A stretch of DNA of 64,000 nucleotides from an uncultured Dehalococcoidia bacterium. GTDB taxonomy: Bacteria; Chloroflexota; Dehalococcoidia; Lucifugimonadales; JADFKI01. Under the pieces are notes generated by a model that saw only the letters and a program-made list of their open reading frames with translations, made no database searches and had not been told where the DNA came from. Shown here piece after piece: positions 10,513-19,145 of this stretch. Location of the stretch: contig CATQHF010000003.1 in assembly GCA_958295865.1 (NCBI GenBank), forward strand, positions 186,001 to 250,000. Reading direction: 5' to 3'. Position 1 is the first letter of the stretch. Every line of letters starts with the position of its first letter. The translations under genes and the position numbers were made by a program.

Positions 10513-11118
10513 GAAGATTGCATTAGTCCCTCCCCCTTGATAGAGGAAGGTCATTAGTCCCTTCCCCCTTTGGGGGAAGGTTAGGATGGGGGTAAAAACG
10601 CTTGCCCATCGACGGCTAAACTGTACTAATGCAATTTTCTCAGGCGAACTCACCCTTTGGGGGCTATGTGTCGCGGCGCATGAGGCTGAAGCTCTGCGAG
10701 GTGGGGGCCCTTGTCGGGCTGCGTGGCAAGGAACAGCGCGAGCGGCAGCACATCCTCCGAAGTCCCTCTCCCTTAATAGAGGAAGGTCATTAGTCCCTTC
10801 CCCCCAAAGGGGGAAGGTTAGGATGGGGGTAAAAACGCTTGCCCATCGACGACTAAACTGTACTAATGCAATTTTCTCATGCGAACTCACCCTTTGGGGG
10901 CTATGTATCGCGGCGCATGAGGCTGAAGCTCTGCGAGGTGGGCCCCTTGTCGGGCTGCGTGGCAAGGAACAGCGCGAGCGGCAGCACATCTTCCGAAGTC
11001 CCTCCCCCTTAATAGAGGAAGGTCATTAGTCCCTTCCCCCAAAGGGGGAAGGTTAGGATGGGGGTAAAAACGCTTGCCCATCGACGGCTAAACTGTACTA
11101 ATGCAATTTTCTCATGCG
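10513..11118. repeat. tandem direct repeats (period about 235-237 bp) of MITE-like sequence plus SDR 3'-end sequence
   Basis: ctgtactaatgcaattttctca recurs at about 10621, 10858 and 11093; each followed by gcgaactcaccctttgggggctatgt.tcgcggcgcat.aggctgaagctctg.gaggtggg. Confidence 0.9.
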
Positions 11119-11135
11119 AACTCACCCTTTGGGGG

Positions 11136-11888
11136 CTATGTGTCGCGGCGCATAAGGCTGAAGCTCTGTGAGGTGGGCCCCTTGTCGGGCTGCGTGGCAA
11201 GGAACAGCGCGAGCGGCAGCACATCCTCCGACTGCTTCACCCACTCGCTATCGATGGTATTGACGCTGTTTTCTTCCCGCTCCCAGGCGGCGGTTGCGCC
11301 GGGCGTCAGGACGGGACCCGGCACCAGCTCGTTGACGCTAATGTTGTGCTCCCAAAGCTCCTGCGCGAGCACGCGGGTCAGCATCCACGCGCCGGCCTTG
11401 GCGCAGGCATAGGCGGACGAGCTGACGCGCCCGTTGTGTCCGATGCCGGAGCCGATGGTGATTATCTTGCCGCCGCCGCGCCGCTTGAGGTAGGGGATCG
11501 CGCTCTTGGCGGTGTAGTACGCCCCCTTCAGGTTGAGGTCTATGGTGGCAATCCATGCGTCGGGATCGCTGTCCTCAACTCGGCTGCGCTCGAGGTTGCC
11601 GCCTGCGTTCACCACAACGATGTCGATGCCTCCGAACCGCTCGGCGGTCGCCTCATGCATCCGCTCTACATCGTCCTGTTGCGTTACATCCGTCCGGGCG
11701 ACGATTGCCGCGCCGCCGTCGCTCCTGATCCGGCGCGCGGTCTCCTCTATCTCCGCGCCGGTGCGCGCGGCGCAGCACACCGACGCGCCCTCGGCGGCGA
11801 AACCGACGGCGATTGCCCTGCCTATGCCCCTGCCCGCGCCCGTAATCACGGCTACCTTGCCCGCCAATCTGCGTTGTGCTTCTGCCAT
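11136..11888 (-). CDS. SDR family NAD(P)-dependent oxidoreductase
   Basis: GKVAVITGAGRGIGRAIAVGFAAEGA; VNAGG; SSAYACAKAGAWMLTRVLAQEL. Confidence 0.95.
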   Translation of the reverse strand: MAEAQRRLAGKVAVITGAGRGIGRAIAVGFAAEGASVCCAARTGAEIEETARRIRSDGGAAIVARTDVTQQDDVERMHEATAERFGGIDIVVVNAGGNLERSRVEDSDPDAWIATIDLNLKGAYYTAKSAIPYLKRRGGGKIITIGSGIGHNGRVSSSAYACAKAGAWMLTRVLAQELWEHNISVNELVPGPVLTPGATAAWEREENSVNTIDSEWVKQSEDVLPLALFLATQPDKGPTSQSFSLMRRDT

Positions 11889-12024
11889 TGTGCCACTACC
11901 TCCCTATGTGCGTTGCGGGGATTATACGAAGGGCTGACATGGATGTACAGAATAGGATTTATCGCGGACGGGCGATTATCGTTCTGAACCGCCCAATCAA
12001 TAGGCAAAAAGCCATATTTTAGGG

Positions 12025-12053
12025 TTGACACAATATGCGCTGGTTCATATATT
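12025..12053 (+). promoter_or_regulatory. sigma70-like promoter (TTGACA-N17-TATATT) upstream of DUF1800 operon 1
   Basis: Direct motif reading; about 100 bp before the ATG at 12156. Confidence 0.65.
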
Positions 12054-12155
12054 GGAACTAATAAAGTAGGCGAAAAGCGCAGAATGAATATCGTTGAAAC
12101 ATGACGAACTGAAAGCGTCCCTGATATGGACGCATTCCAATGAGGAGGTAGCATA

Positions 12156-13562
12156 ATGGCTCACCAAGACGAGATTGCGTTGATGGCGCACCTGATGCGG
12201 CGCGCGGGGTTCGGAGCGACGCGCGAACAGCTGGAAGCGTATGTCGCCAAGGGCTATGAGGCGACGGTTGAAGAGCTGCTCAACCCTGAGGCTCAAGAGC
12301 CGGTGGACAGGTATGAGCTGCTGCGCTACCACCCCTGGTCGTGGAAGCCCGGCACGATTCAGGGCACCGGGCATGCCACCTGGCTGTATCACATGGTCAA
12401 CACGAAAGCGCCGCTGCAAGAGAAGATGGCGGTGTTCTGGCACGGCATATTCGCCACCGGCGTCTCCAAGGTCGACCACTGGGACGAAATCCAGGACATG
12501 GTGGATATGCTCCGCGATAAGGGGCTGGGCAGCTACAAGCGGATATTGATGGAGATTGCCCAGAACCCGGCGATGATCTACTGGCTGGACAACAATGAAA
12601 ACCACGCCGACGCGCCCAACGAGAATTGGGGGCGCGAGCTGCTGGAACTGTTCAGCATGGGCGTGGGCAACTATACGGAGGACGATGTTTTCGAGTGCTC
12701 GCGCGCCTTCACGGGCTGGACGATTACGCCGAAGCTGCCGCGCTTCCCGATGGGGCGCTTCGACTGGGAGTTCGAGTACCGCGACGACGACCACGACGAG
12801 GGCGAGAAGTCGTTCCTGGGCTATACGGGCAACTTCAATGGCGAGGACATCATAGACATCATCTGCCAGCAGCCCGCCACCGCGCGCTTCATCGCGCGCC
12901 ACCTGTACAACTTCTTCGTGTCGGACGAGGCGCAGGTGCCCGCATGGCAGCGCGTCGCTCCGGGCGACCCCGAGGCGATACAGACGCTCGCGGACGCTTT
13001 CGTCGAATCCGAGTACGATATGCGCTCCGTGCTGCGAGTGCTGTTCAACTCCGACTTCTTCAAGGAAGCCCGCTTCACGCGCATCAAGAGTCCGGTCGAG
13101 GTCGTGGTGAACACGCTGCGCTTCGTAGGCGGACACGAGTTCCCCGCGCCGGGCATCGGCAATCTCGGCAGGCAGATGGGCTACATGGGACAAGAGGTGC
13201 TGAACCCGCCGAGCGTGGAGGGCTGGCACACCGGGCGCGAATGGATTAACAGCGGCTCGCTGATGCGCCGCATCAACTTCGTTGCCGACCTGGTGGGCGA
13301 CACATCGCTGCCGGGCGTGCAGTCCATAGTAAGCAGGCTGCAAGAGGGCGGCGACCTCAGCGTCGACGAGTTCGTGGACACTTGCCTGGATCTCATGGGC
13401 CCGCTCGATCTGGACGCGGCAACGCGGCAGGAGCTGATCGACCACGCCGAGATAGACGGCAACCTGAAGTGGGACACCGACAAGGACGCAGAGTTCTCCA
13501 CAATGCGAATCAGCGAGATGCTTCAGCTGGTCGTATCGCTCAGAGATTACCAGTATGCGTAG
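12156..13562 (+). CDS. DUF1800 domain-containing protein
   Basis: MAHLMRRAGFGATREQLEAYVAKGYEATVEELL; NENWGRELLELFSMGVGNYTEDDVFECSRAFTGWTI; FARHLYNFFVSDE. Confidence 0.93.
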   Translation: MAHQDEIALMAHLMRRAGFGATREQLEAYVAKGYEATVEELLNPEAQEPVDRYELLRYHPWSWKPGTIQGTGHATWLYHMVNTKAPLQEKMAVFWHGIFATGVSKVDHWDEIQDMVDMLRDKGLGSYKRILMEIAQNPAMIYWLDNNENHADAPNENWGRELLELFSMGVGNYTEDDVFECSRAFTGWTITPKLPRFPMGRFDWEFEYRDDDHDEGEKSFLGYTGNFNGEDIIDIICQQPATARFIARHLYNFFVSDEAQVPAWQRVAPGDPEAIQTLADAFVESEYDMRSVLRVLFNSDFFKEARFTRIKSPVEVVVNTLRFVGGHEFPAPGIGNLGRQMGYMGQEVLNPPSVEGWHTGREWINSGSLMRRINFVADLVGDTSLPGVQSIVSRLQEGGDLSVDEFVDTCLDLMGPLDLDAATRQELIDHAEIDGNLKWDTDKDAEFSTMRISEMLQLVVSLRDYQYA

Positions 13563-13592
13563 GCAGCTACGCCAGATTAGGGGGTATGTGAA

Positions 13593-14726
13593 ATGACGAC
13601 AGCACAGAAAGACCCGGTCGTGGTTGTCGTGCAGCTTTCGGGCGGCAACGACTACCTGAACACCGTAATTCCGTACAACAACGAAATCTACTACGACAAC
13701 CGCCCGACGGTCGGCATCCCGCAGGAGCAGGTGCTGCACCTCGACGACGAGGTGGGGCTGCACCCGCAGATGGGACCGATACGCGACATGTACGAGCAGG
13801 GCAATGTCGCCATCGTCCACGGCGTCGGCTATGAGAACTCCATACGCTCGCACTTCCGCTCGATGGACATCTGGCACACATGCGAGCCGGATGATGTGGG
13901 CACCGAAGGCTGGCTCGGCAAGGTCATCCGCGAAATAGACCCGCACAAGGAGAATGTGGTCACCGGCGTCAGCTTCGGCCCTAGCATGTTCCGCGCGATG
14001 GCGGTGCCCGGCGTGCCGGTGGCGTGCGTCGAAGACCTGAACAACTACGGTCTGATGCCCGGCATCAGCGCGGAGGAGCAGCGGCAGAAGATACTGAACA
14101 GGTTCTCGCGGCTGTACGGACAGGCTATCGGCAGAGGCCCGGTGATGGAGTTCCTCGGACAGACGGGACTGGACGCTTTGCAGGGCGCGGACATCCTGAA
14201 GATCGCGCCGGAGCGATACTCGTCCAATGTGGAATACGCGGACACCACGCTGGCAAAGAAGCTGAAGGGCATCGCGCAGGTGCATCTCGCGGGGCTAGGC
14301 GCGCGCGTCTTCTACTGCGACCACGGCAGCTTCGACTCGCACGCCGGCCAGCCCAACATGCTGGCGGGCCTTTGGGCAGACCTGTCCACCGCCGTCAACG
14401 ACTTCTTCGACGATCTGCGCGCGCACGACGCCTCCGACAATGTGGTAATGCTGCTGTTCTCCGAGTTCGGGCGGCGCACGCACGACAACGGCTCCGGCAC
14501 CGACCATGGCGCGGCGGGCGCGGTCTTCGTCATCGGCGACAATGTGAAGGGCGGTCAGTACGGAGATTACCCGTCCCTGCGTCCCGAAGACCTCGAACAG
14601 GGCGACGTCGTGCAAAGTGTGGACTTCCGCAGCGTCTATTCCACGCTCGTCGACGACTGGATGAAGATGGATTCGCGGTCGATTGTCGGCGGCGAGTTCG
14701 AGAAGCTGGGCTTCATCGCCAATTAG
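13593..14726 (+). CDS. DUF1501 domain-containing protein
   Basis: VVVVQLSGGNDYLNTVIPYNNEIYYDNRPTV...FSEFGRRTHDNGSGTDHGAAGAVFVIGDNVKGG. Confidence 0.93.
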   Translation: MTTAQKDPVVVVVQLSGGNDYLNTVIPYNNEIYYDNRPTVGIPQEQVLHLDDEVGLHPQMGPIRDMYEQGNVAIVHGVGYENSIRSHFRSMDIWHTCEPDDVGTEGWLGKVIREIDPHKENVVTGVSFGPSMFRAMAVPGVPVACVEDLNNYGLMPGISAEEQRQKILNRFSRLYGQAIGRGPVMEFLGQTGLDALQGADILKIAPERYSSNVEYADTTLAKKLKGIAQVHLAGLGARVFYCDHGSFDSHAGQPNMLAGLWADLSTAVNDFFDDLRAHDASDNVVMLLFSEFGRRTHDNGSGTDHGAAGAVFVIGDNVKGGQYGDYPSLRPEDLEQGDVVQSVDFRSVYSTLVDDWMKMDSRSIVGGEFEKLGFIAN

Positions 14727-15018
14727 TTCGCAAACGCACAAGAAAACCCCTTCCCCTCGTTGGAGGAAGGTTTGGGTGGGGATGCGAACCATCCCCACCC
14801 CGAACGGAACCGCTGCCCCGATTTAGGGCGTATTGACAATTGATGCGTAAGACATTCTCGACTTGAGAAACTCGCTCACTCTGTCATTCTGAACGCAGCG
14901 TAGCGGAGTGAAAAATCTAAGAACTTTGCACACACGACATTCGCGGACTTCAGATTCTTCGCTTCGCTCGGAATGACAAGAAAATGTCAACATGCCTGAT
15001 TGGCAAGGAGCAATATCT

Positions 15019-16053
15019 ATGCTAACCACAGTAGCCAAAGGACGCACATTTGACTTCAGCCACGCTGTCGGAGGGTTGTATATGCCCAGCCCAATCGCGG
15101 TTGCCGCAGGCGAGGGCGATATGGTGTATGTGCTGAGCCGCCAGTATGAGCAGATTCTCGATGTGCCCTGGAACAAGGCGGCAACCGCCGCGCAGGTCAA
15201 CAGGTTCACCGTGCCGGATACGCCGGGCGACGAGGAGTTTCTAGGGCGTTTCAGCAAGTACGGCGATTCCGAGGGCGAACTCATCTGGCCCAGCGGAATG
15301 GCAACGGACTCTGACGAAAACCTGTATATCACGGATGAGTGGATGAACAGGGTGTCCGTCTTCAACAAGGAAGGCGAACTGCTGGATGTATGGGGTAAGG
15401 GGGGTAATGGCGACGGCGAACTCAACAAGCCGTCGGGCATCGCCTTGGACTCCAACGGCGACGCCTATGTCGTGGACAGCCTGAACCACCGCGTGCAGAA
15501 GTTCACGAAGAGCGGCGAATACCTCGCGCAGTTTGGCAGTCTAGGCGTGGACGAAGGCGAGTTCAACGCCCCTTGGGGCATTGGCTGCGACGATGATGAC
15601 TGCGTGTATGTGGCAGACCACAAGAACCACCGCGTGCAGAAGTTCGACGCGGACGGCGATTTCGCCATGTCGTTCGGCAGCTACGGCAAGGGCAGGGGGC
15701 AGCTCAACCGCCCCAGCGCCGTTGTCATCGACCCCGACGGCGATGTGTATGTGTGCGACTGGGGCAACAACCGCGTGCAAGTCTATGACGCTGACGGCGG
15801 CTTCATCACAAGCCTTGTCGGGGACGCGCAGCAGCTCGCCAAGTGGCATCAAGAGCAGGTGGACGCCAACATCGATGTAATCAAGGCGCGCCGCCGCGTC
15901 TATACGCTCGAACCGGAGTGGCGCTTTGCGATGCCGACAGGACTCACCTTCGACACCGCCAAGTCGCGCCTGCTGGTCACCGACACGCAGCGCGGACGCC
16001 TCCAGATATACAGCAAGGTGAACGGCTACCTGGAAGCGCAGTTCAATCTGTAG
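15019..16053 (+). CDS. NHL-repeat (6-bladed beta-propeller) protein
   Basis: Repeated GDGELNKPSGIALDSNGDAYVVDSLNHRVQKF blades; start chosen by alignment to the paralog at 16362. Confidence 0.88.
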   Translation: MLTTVAKGRTFDFSHAVGGLYMPSPIAVAAGEGDMVYVLSRQYEQILDVPWNKAATAAQVNRFTVPDTPGDEEFLGRFSKYGDSEGELIWPSGMATDSDENLYITDEWMNRVSVFNKEGELLDVWGKGGNGDGELNKPSGIALDSNGDAYVVDSLNHRVQKFTKSGEYLAQFGSLGVDEGEFNAPWGIGCDDDDCVYVADHKNHRVQKFDADGDFAMSFGSYGKGRGQLNRPSAVVIDPDGDVYVCDWGNNRVQVYDADGGFITSLVGDAQQLAKWHQEQVDANIDVIKARRRVYTLEPEWRFAMPTGLTFDTAKSRLLVTDTQRGRLQIYSKVNGYLEAQFNL

Positions 16054-16358
16054 CGGGTCGCCTGTAACGGATTGCCTGTAACGGATTGAAAGTAAGGCAG
16101 CCCCTATGGGGGCGAAAAGCGGTATCCTCGATATGTACTGATATTACAATATGGGCGGCGTATCAACCGCGTGGATTCCCGCCTTTGCGGGAATGACGAT
16201 TTGATAATCGGCGCGTGTTGAGAATACCGCGAAAAGCACAAAGATTGCAGTCGTTATGAAAGGAGGAGCCTAGAAGGACAGGCAAAACTGATCGCTGAGA
16301 TCGCTGGTAATACCAGCATGCGTGGGTCCCTTGGGCATTTAGCATAATTTGAGGGGTC

Positions 16359-17396
16359 ATGATGCTTACGACACTAGCAGCGGGACGCGTTTTCGATTTC
16401 AGTCACGCGGTGGGCGGCTTGGAGATGCCCCAGCCCATCGCTTCCGCCTGTGGCACAGGCGATACCGTATATGTGCTCAACCGTCAGTTTGAAGAGATTC
16501 TCGATGTGCCCTGGTACAAGGCGGCGCTCTACGCCGAGGTGAACTTGTTCAGTGTGCCGACCACGCCCGGAGCCGAAGAGTTCTTAGGCACATTCGGCAA
16601 GTACGGCAACGGAGAAGGTCAGTTTATCTGGCCTGTGGGCATTGCCTTGGACTCCGACGAGAACATCTACATTGCTGACGAGTGGATGAACCGCATTTCC
16701 ATATTCAACAATGCGGGCGGCTTCCTTGGACATTGGGGAACAGCGGGCGACGGCGATGGCGAGTTCAACCGCCCTTCCGGCATCGCGCTCGACCTGAACG
16801 ATGACGTCTATGTCGTCGACGGTCTGAATCACCGTGTGCAGAAGTTCAGCAAGGACGGCAGATACATTTCGCAGTTCGGCGGTTTCGGCTACGACTACGG
16901 CGAGTTAAACACCCCATGGGGAATTGCCATCGACCATGAAGACGGCGTGTATGTGGCAGACCACAAGAACCATCGTGTGCAGAAGTTTGACGCGGACGGT
17001 GACTTCATAACAACCTTCGGCAGTTACGGCAAGGGCAAGGGACAACTCAACCGACCGAGCGATGTCGCCGTTGACCCCGACGGCGATGTGTATGTGTGCG
17101 ATTGGGGCAACAACCGAGTGCAAGTGTTCGCCGGCAGCGGCAGGTTCATCGCCAGCCTAGTGGGTGACGCCCAGCAGCTTGCCAAAGGACACCAGTTGCA
17201 GGTGGACGCCAACCCGGATGTAATCAAGGCGCGCCGCCGCGCGTACACGCTCGAACCCGAATGGCGCTTCACCCTGCCAACGGGCGTTACCTTCGACGCG
17301 GCAAAGTCGCGCCTGATAGTCGCCGACACACAGCGGGCGCGCGTTCAGATTTACAACAAAGTGAACGACTACATGGAGGCGCAGTTCAACTTGTAG
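16359..17396 (+). CDS. NHL-repeat protein, tandem paralog
   Basis: Same blade motifs; near-collinear with 15019-16053. Confidence 0.9.
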   Translation: MMLTTLAAGRVFDFSHAVGGLEMPQPIASACGTGDTVYVLNRQFEEILDVPWYKAALYAEVNLFSVPTTPGAEEFLGTFGKYGNGEGQFIWPVGIALDSDENIYIADEWMNRISIFNNAGGFLGHWGTAGDGDGEFNRPSGIALDLNDDVYVVDGLNHRVQKFSKDGRYISQFGGFGYDYGELNTPWGIAIDHEDGVYVADHKNHRVQKFDADGDFITTFGSYGKGKGQLNRPSDVAVDPDGDVYVCDWGNNRVQVFAGSGRFIASLVGDAQQLAKGHQLQVDANPDVIKARRRAYTLEPEWRFTLPTGVTFDAAKSRLIVADTQRARVQIYNKVNDYMEAQFNL

Positions 17397-17494
17397 TCCA
17401 CCGGCGATCGGCTTCGAGGCTGAACTGATATTATGTCCGGCGGTCTTCAGTGGCGCGCGAAATCTGTGATGGCGCTCTTTGCAATGGTACTCTT

Positions 17495-17908
17495 ATGGAA
17501 GACAACCAAACGCTGTGGCGGTTTTTGGACGGATCCTCGTCGGTCAGCGCCAGTATGCTGCTTGCCGTCCTAATAAACCGCTGCGGCGTTTGCGGAGAGT
17601 CGTGGGGCATCCGATGGGTCAAGGATTTGACCGAACAGGAAGCCGGCGTCATCATAGTGGCGACGATGCTGGTGTTCCCCACGACGCTATTGATTTACGG
17701 AGGTGCCAAATTGGTTTTCGCTGCAAAACAAGCCGCTGACAGGAAACTTCGGGAAGACAGGAAGCGAGTAAGAGAAGAAGGACGCACGCAAGGGCATACC
17801 GAAGAGCGCAATCGCATCCGCGAGGAATTGGAACGGAGCGGCAATCTCACGCCGGAACTCGCGCGGATACTCGGCGGCGAGGACGACGAAGCCGACAACC
17901 GCTCCTGA
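17495..17908 (+). CDS. hypothetical protein: TM segment plus charged C-terminal coiled coil, copy 1
   Basis: MEDNQTLWRFLDGSSSVSASMLLAVL...EAGVIIVATMLVFPTTLLIYGGAKLVFAAKQAADRKLREDRKRV...ELTPELARIL-like tail. Confidence 0.65.
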   Translation: MEDNQTLWRFLDGSSSVSASMLLAVLINRCGVCGESWGIRWVKDLTEQEAGVIIVATMLVFPTTLLIYGGAKLVFAAKQAADRKLREDRKRVREEGRTQGHTEERNRIREELERSGNLTPELARILGGEDDEADNRS

Positions 17909-17959
17909 CGCCACTCGTCGCAGTTCAGCCTAGCCGCCTGCGCTCAGCAGTCATATTCA

Positions 17960-17986
17960 AGGGACGGGCTTTTATGGTCCGTCCCT
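17960..17986 (+). terminator. hairpin AGGGACGG...CCGTCCCT after copy 1
   Basis: 8-bp stem; equivalent hairpin after copy 2 with a compensatory base pair. Confidence 0.5.
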
Positions 17987-17987
17987 C

Positions 17988-18443
17988 GTGATTTCATTCG
18001 GAAGTGGATGGACTCACTGCCATTGGGATATTGATAACAACCGCTGCGGCGTTTGCGGAGAGTCATGGGGCATCCGATGGGTCAAGGATTTGACCGAACA
18101 GGAAGCCGGCGTCATCATAGTGGCGACGATACTGGTGTTCCCCAAGACGCTGCTGATTTACGGAGGTGCCAAATTGGTTTTCGCTGCAAAACAAGCCGCT
18201 GACAGGAAACTTCGGGAAGACAGGAAGCGAGTAAGAGAAGAGGGACGAGAAGAAGGGCGCAAAGAAGGCATCAAAGAAGGGCATAGGCAGGGTCTCACGC
18301 AAGGCATCACTCAAGGTCTCACTCAAGGGCATACCGAAGAGCGCAATCGCATCCGCGAGGAACTGGAACGGAGCGGCAAGCTTACGCCGGAACTCGCGCG
18401 GATACTCGGCGGCGAGGACGACGAAGCCGACAGCCGCTCCTGA
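17988..18443 (+). CDS. 5'-truncated tandem duplicate of the coiled-coil/TM protein, copy 2 (possible pseudogene)
   Basis: From RCGVCGESWG onward nearly identical to copy 1; N-terminus replaced; extra EGR/TQG repeats. Confidence 0.5.
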   Translation: MISFGSGWTHCHWDIDNNRCGVCGESWGIRWVKDLTEQEAGVIIVATILVFPKTLLIYGGAKLVFAAKQAADRKLREDRKRVREEGREEGRKEGIKEGHRQGLTQGITQGLTQGHTEERNRIREELERSGKLTPELARILGGEDDEADSRS

Positions 18444-18495
18444 CGCCACTCGTCGCAGTTCAACCTGAGCCGCCTGCGCTCAGCAGTCAGATTCA

Positions 18496-18521
18496 AGGGA
18501 CGAGCTTGAGAGTTCGTCCCT
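18496..18521 (+). terminator. hairpin AGGGACGA...TCGTCCCT after copy 2
   Basis: 8-bp stem, covariant with 17960-17986. Confidence 0.5.
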
Positions 18522-18674
18522 ATGCTTATCAGTACGCTATTGGCAATTCGTTACAACTGGCACAGAATAAGGTGGCAAGATGAAACTTGAATGCGAAATG
18601 CCCAGTCTCGCAATCAGGAAAGCCATATCCTGACTTTCAATTGCTGTCCCCAATTGCGGATATAATGTTTGCTG

Positions 18675-19088
18675 ATGAGTGATTCCAACATAGAAGGCAA
18701 CGGGGCATGGTGGCGCTTCTTTGATGGCTCAATATCGGTCAGCGCCAGCATGCTGGTCGCTGTCTTGCTGAGCAGGTGCGTTCTTTGTGAGCGATTGTCG
18801 GTTGTCGGACTCATCAAGGGATTGACCACCCAGGAAGATGGCGTCATCATAGTGGCGACGCTAATGCTGTTCCCTACAGCAGGTGTGCTATACGGAGGTG
18901 CAAAGTTGATTTTCGCTGCAAAAGAGGCCGTAGAAAAGAAAGCCAGAGAGAAAGGTCGGGTGGAAGGCCGCCTAGAAGGCCGCCTAGAAGGCCGCGCGGA
19001 AGAACGCAAGCAAATTCGCAGTAAGTTGGATCAGTTGGAGCAGCGCGGCGAACTTACACCTGAACTCCGCCGATTCCTTGAAGACTAA
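18675..19088 (+). CDS. hypothetical protein: TM plus coiled coil, diverged copy 3
   Basis: MSDSNIEGNGAWWRFFDGSISVSASMLVAVL...EDGVIIVATLMLFPTAGVLYGGAKLIFAAKEAVEKKAREKGRVEGRLEGRLEGRAEERK. Confidence 0.65.
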   Translation: MSDSNIEGNGAWWRFFDGSISVSASMLVAVLLSRCVLCERLSVVGLIKGLTTQEDGVIIVATLMLFPTAGVLYGGAKLIFAAKEAVEKKAREKGRVEGRLEGRLEGRAEERKQIRSKLDQLEQRGELTPELRRFLED

Positions 19089-19145
19089 ACGGAAAGCGCA
19101 AGAATGATTTTCGCTGCAAAATAAACTGCTGACAGGACTGATGCT

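Noticed and set aside
10513-11240. Possible CRISPR array
   Set aside because: Period about 236 bp with no conserved short repeat/unique spacer pattern; explained by tandem duplication of MITE and SDR tail.
12045-14285. 746-aa minus-strand ORF
   Set aside because: Antisense to well-supported DUF1800 and DUF1501 genes; His/Val/Arg-rich composition typical of shadow frames in GC-rich DNA.
16258-16358. Possible T-box or riboswitch upstream of the second NHL gene (GCTGGT-aat-ACCAGC hairpin)
   Set aside because: Only one small hairpin; no recognised T-box or riboswitch motifs and the downstream gene is not an expected target.
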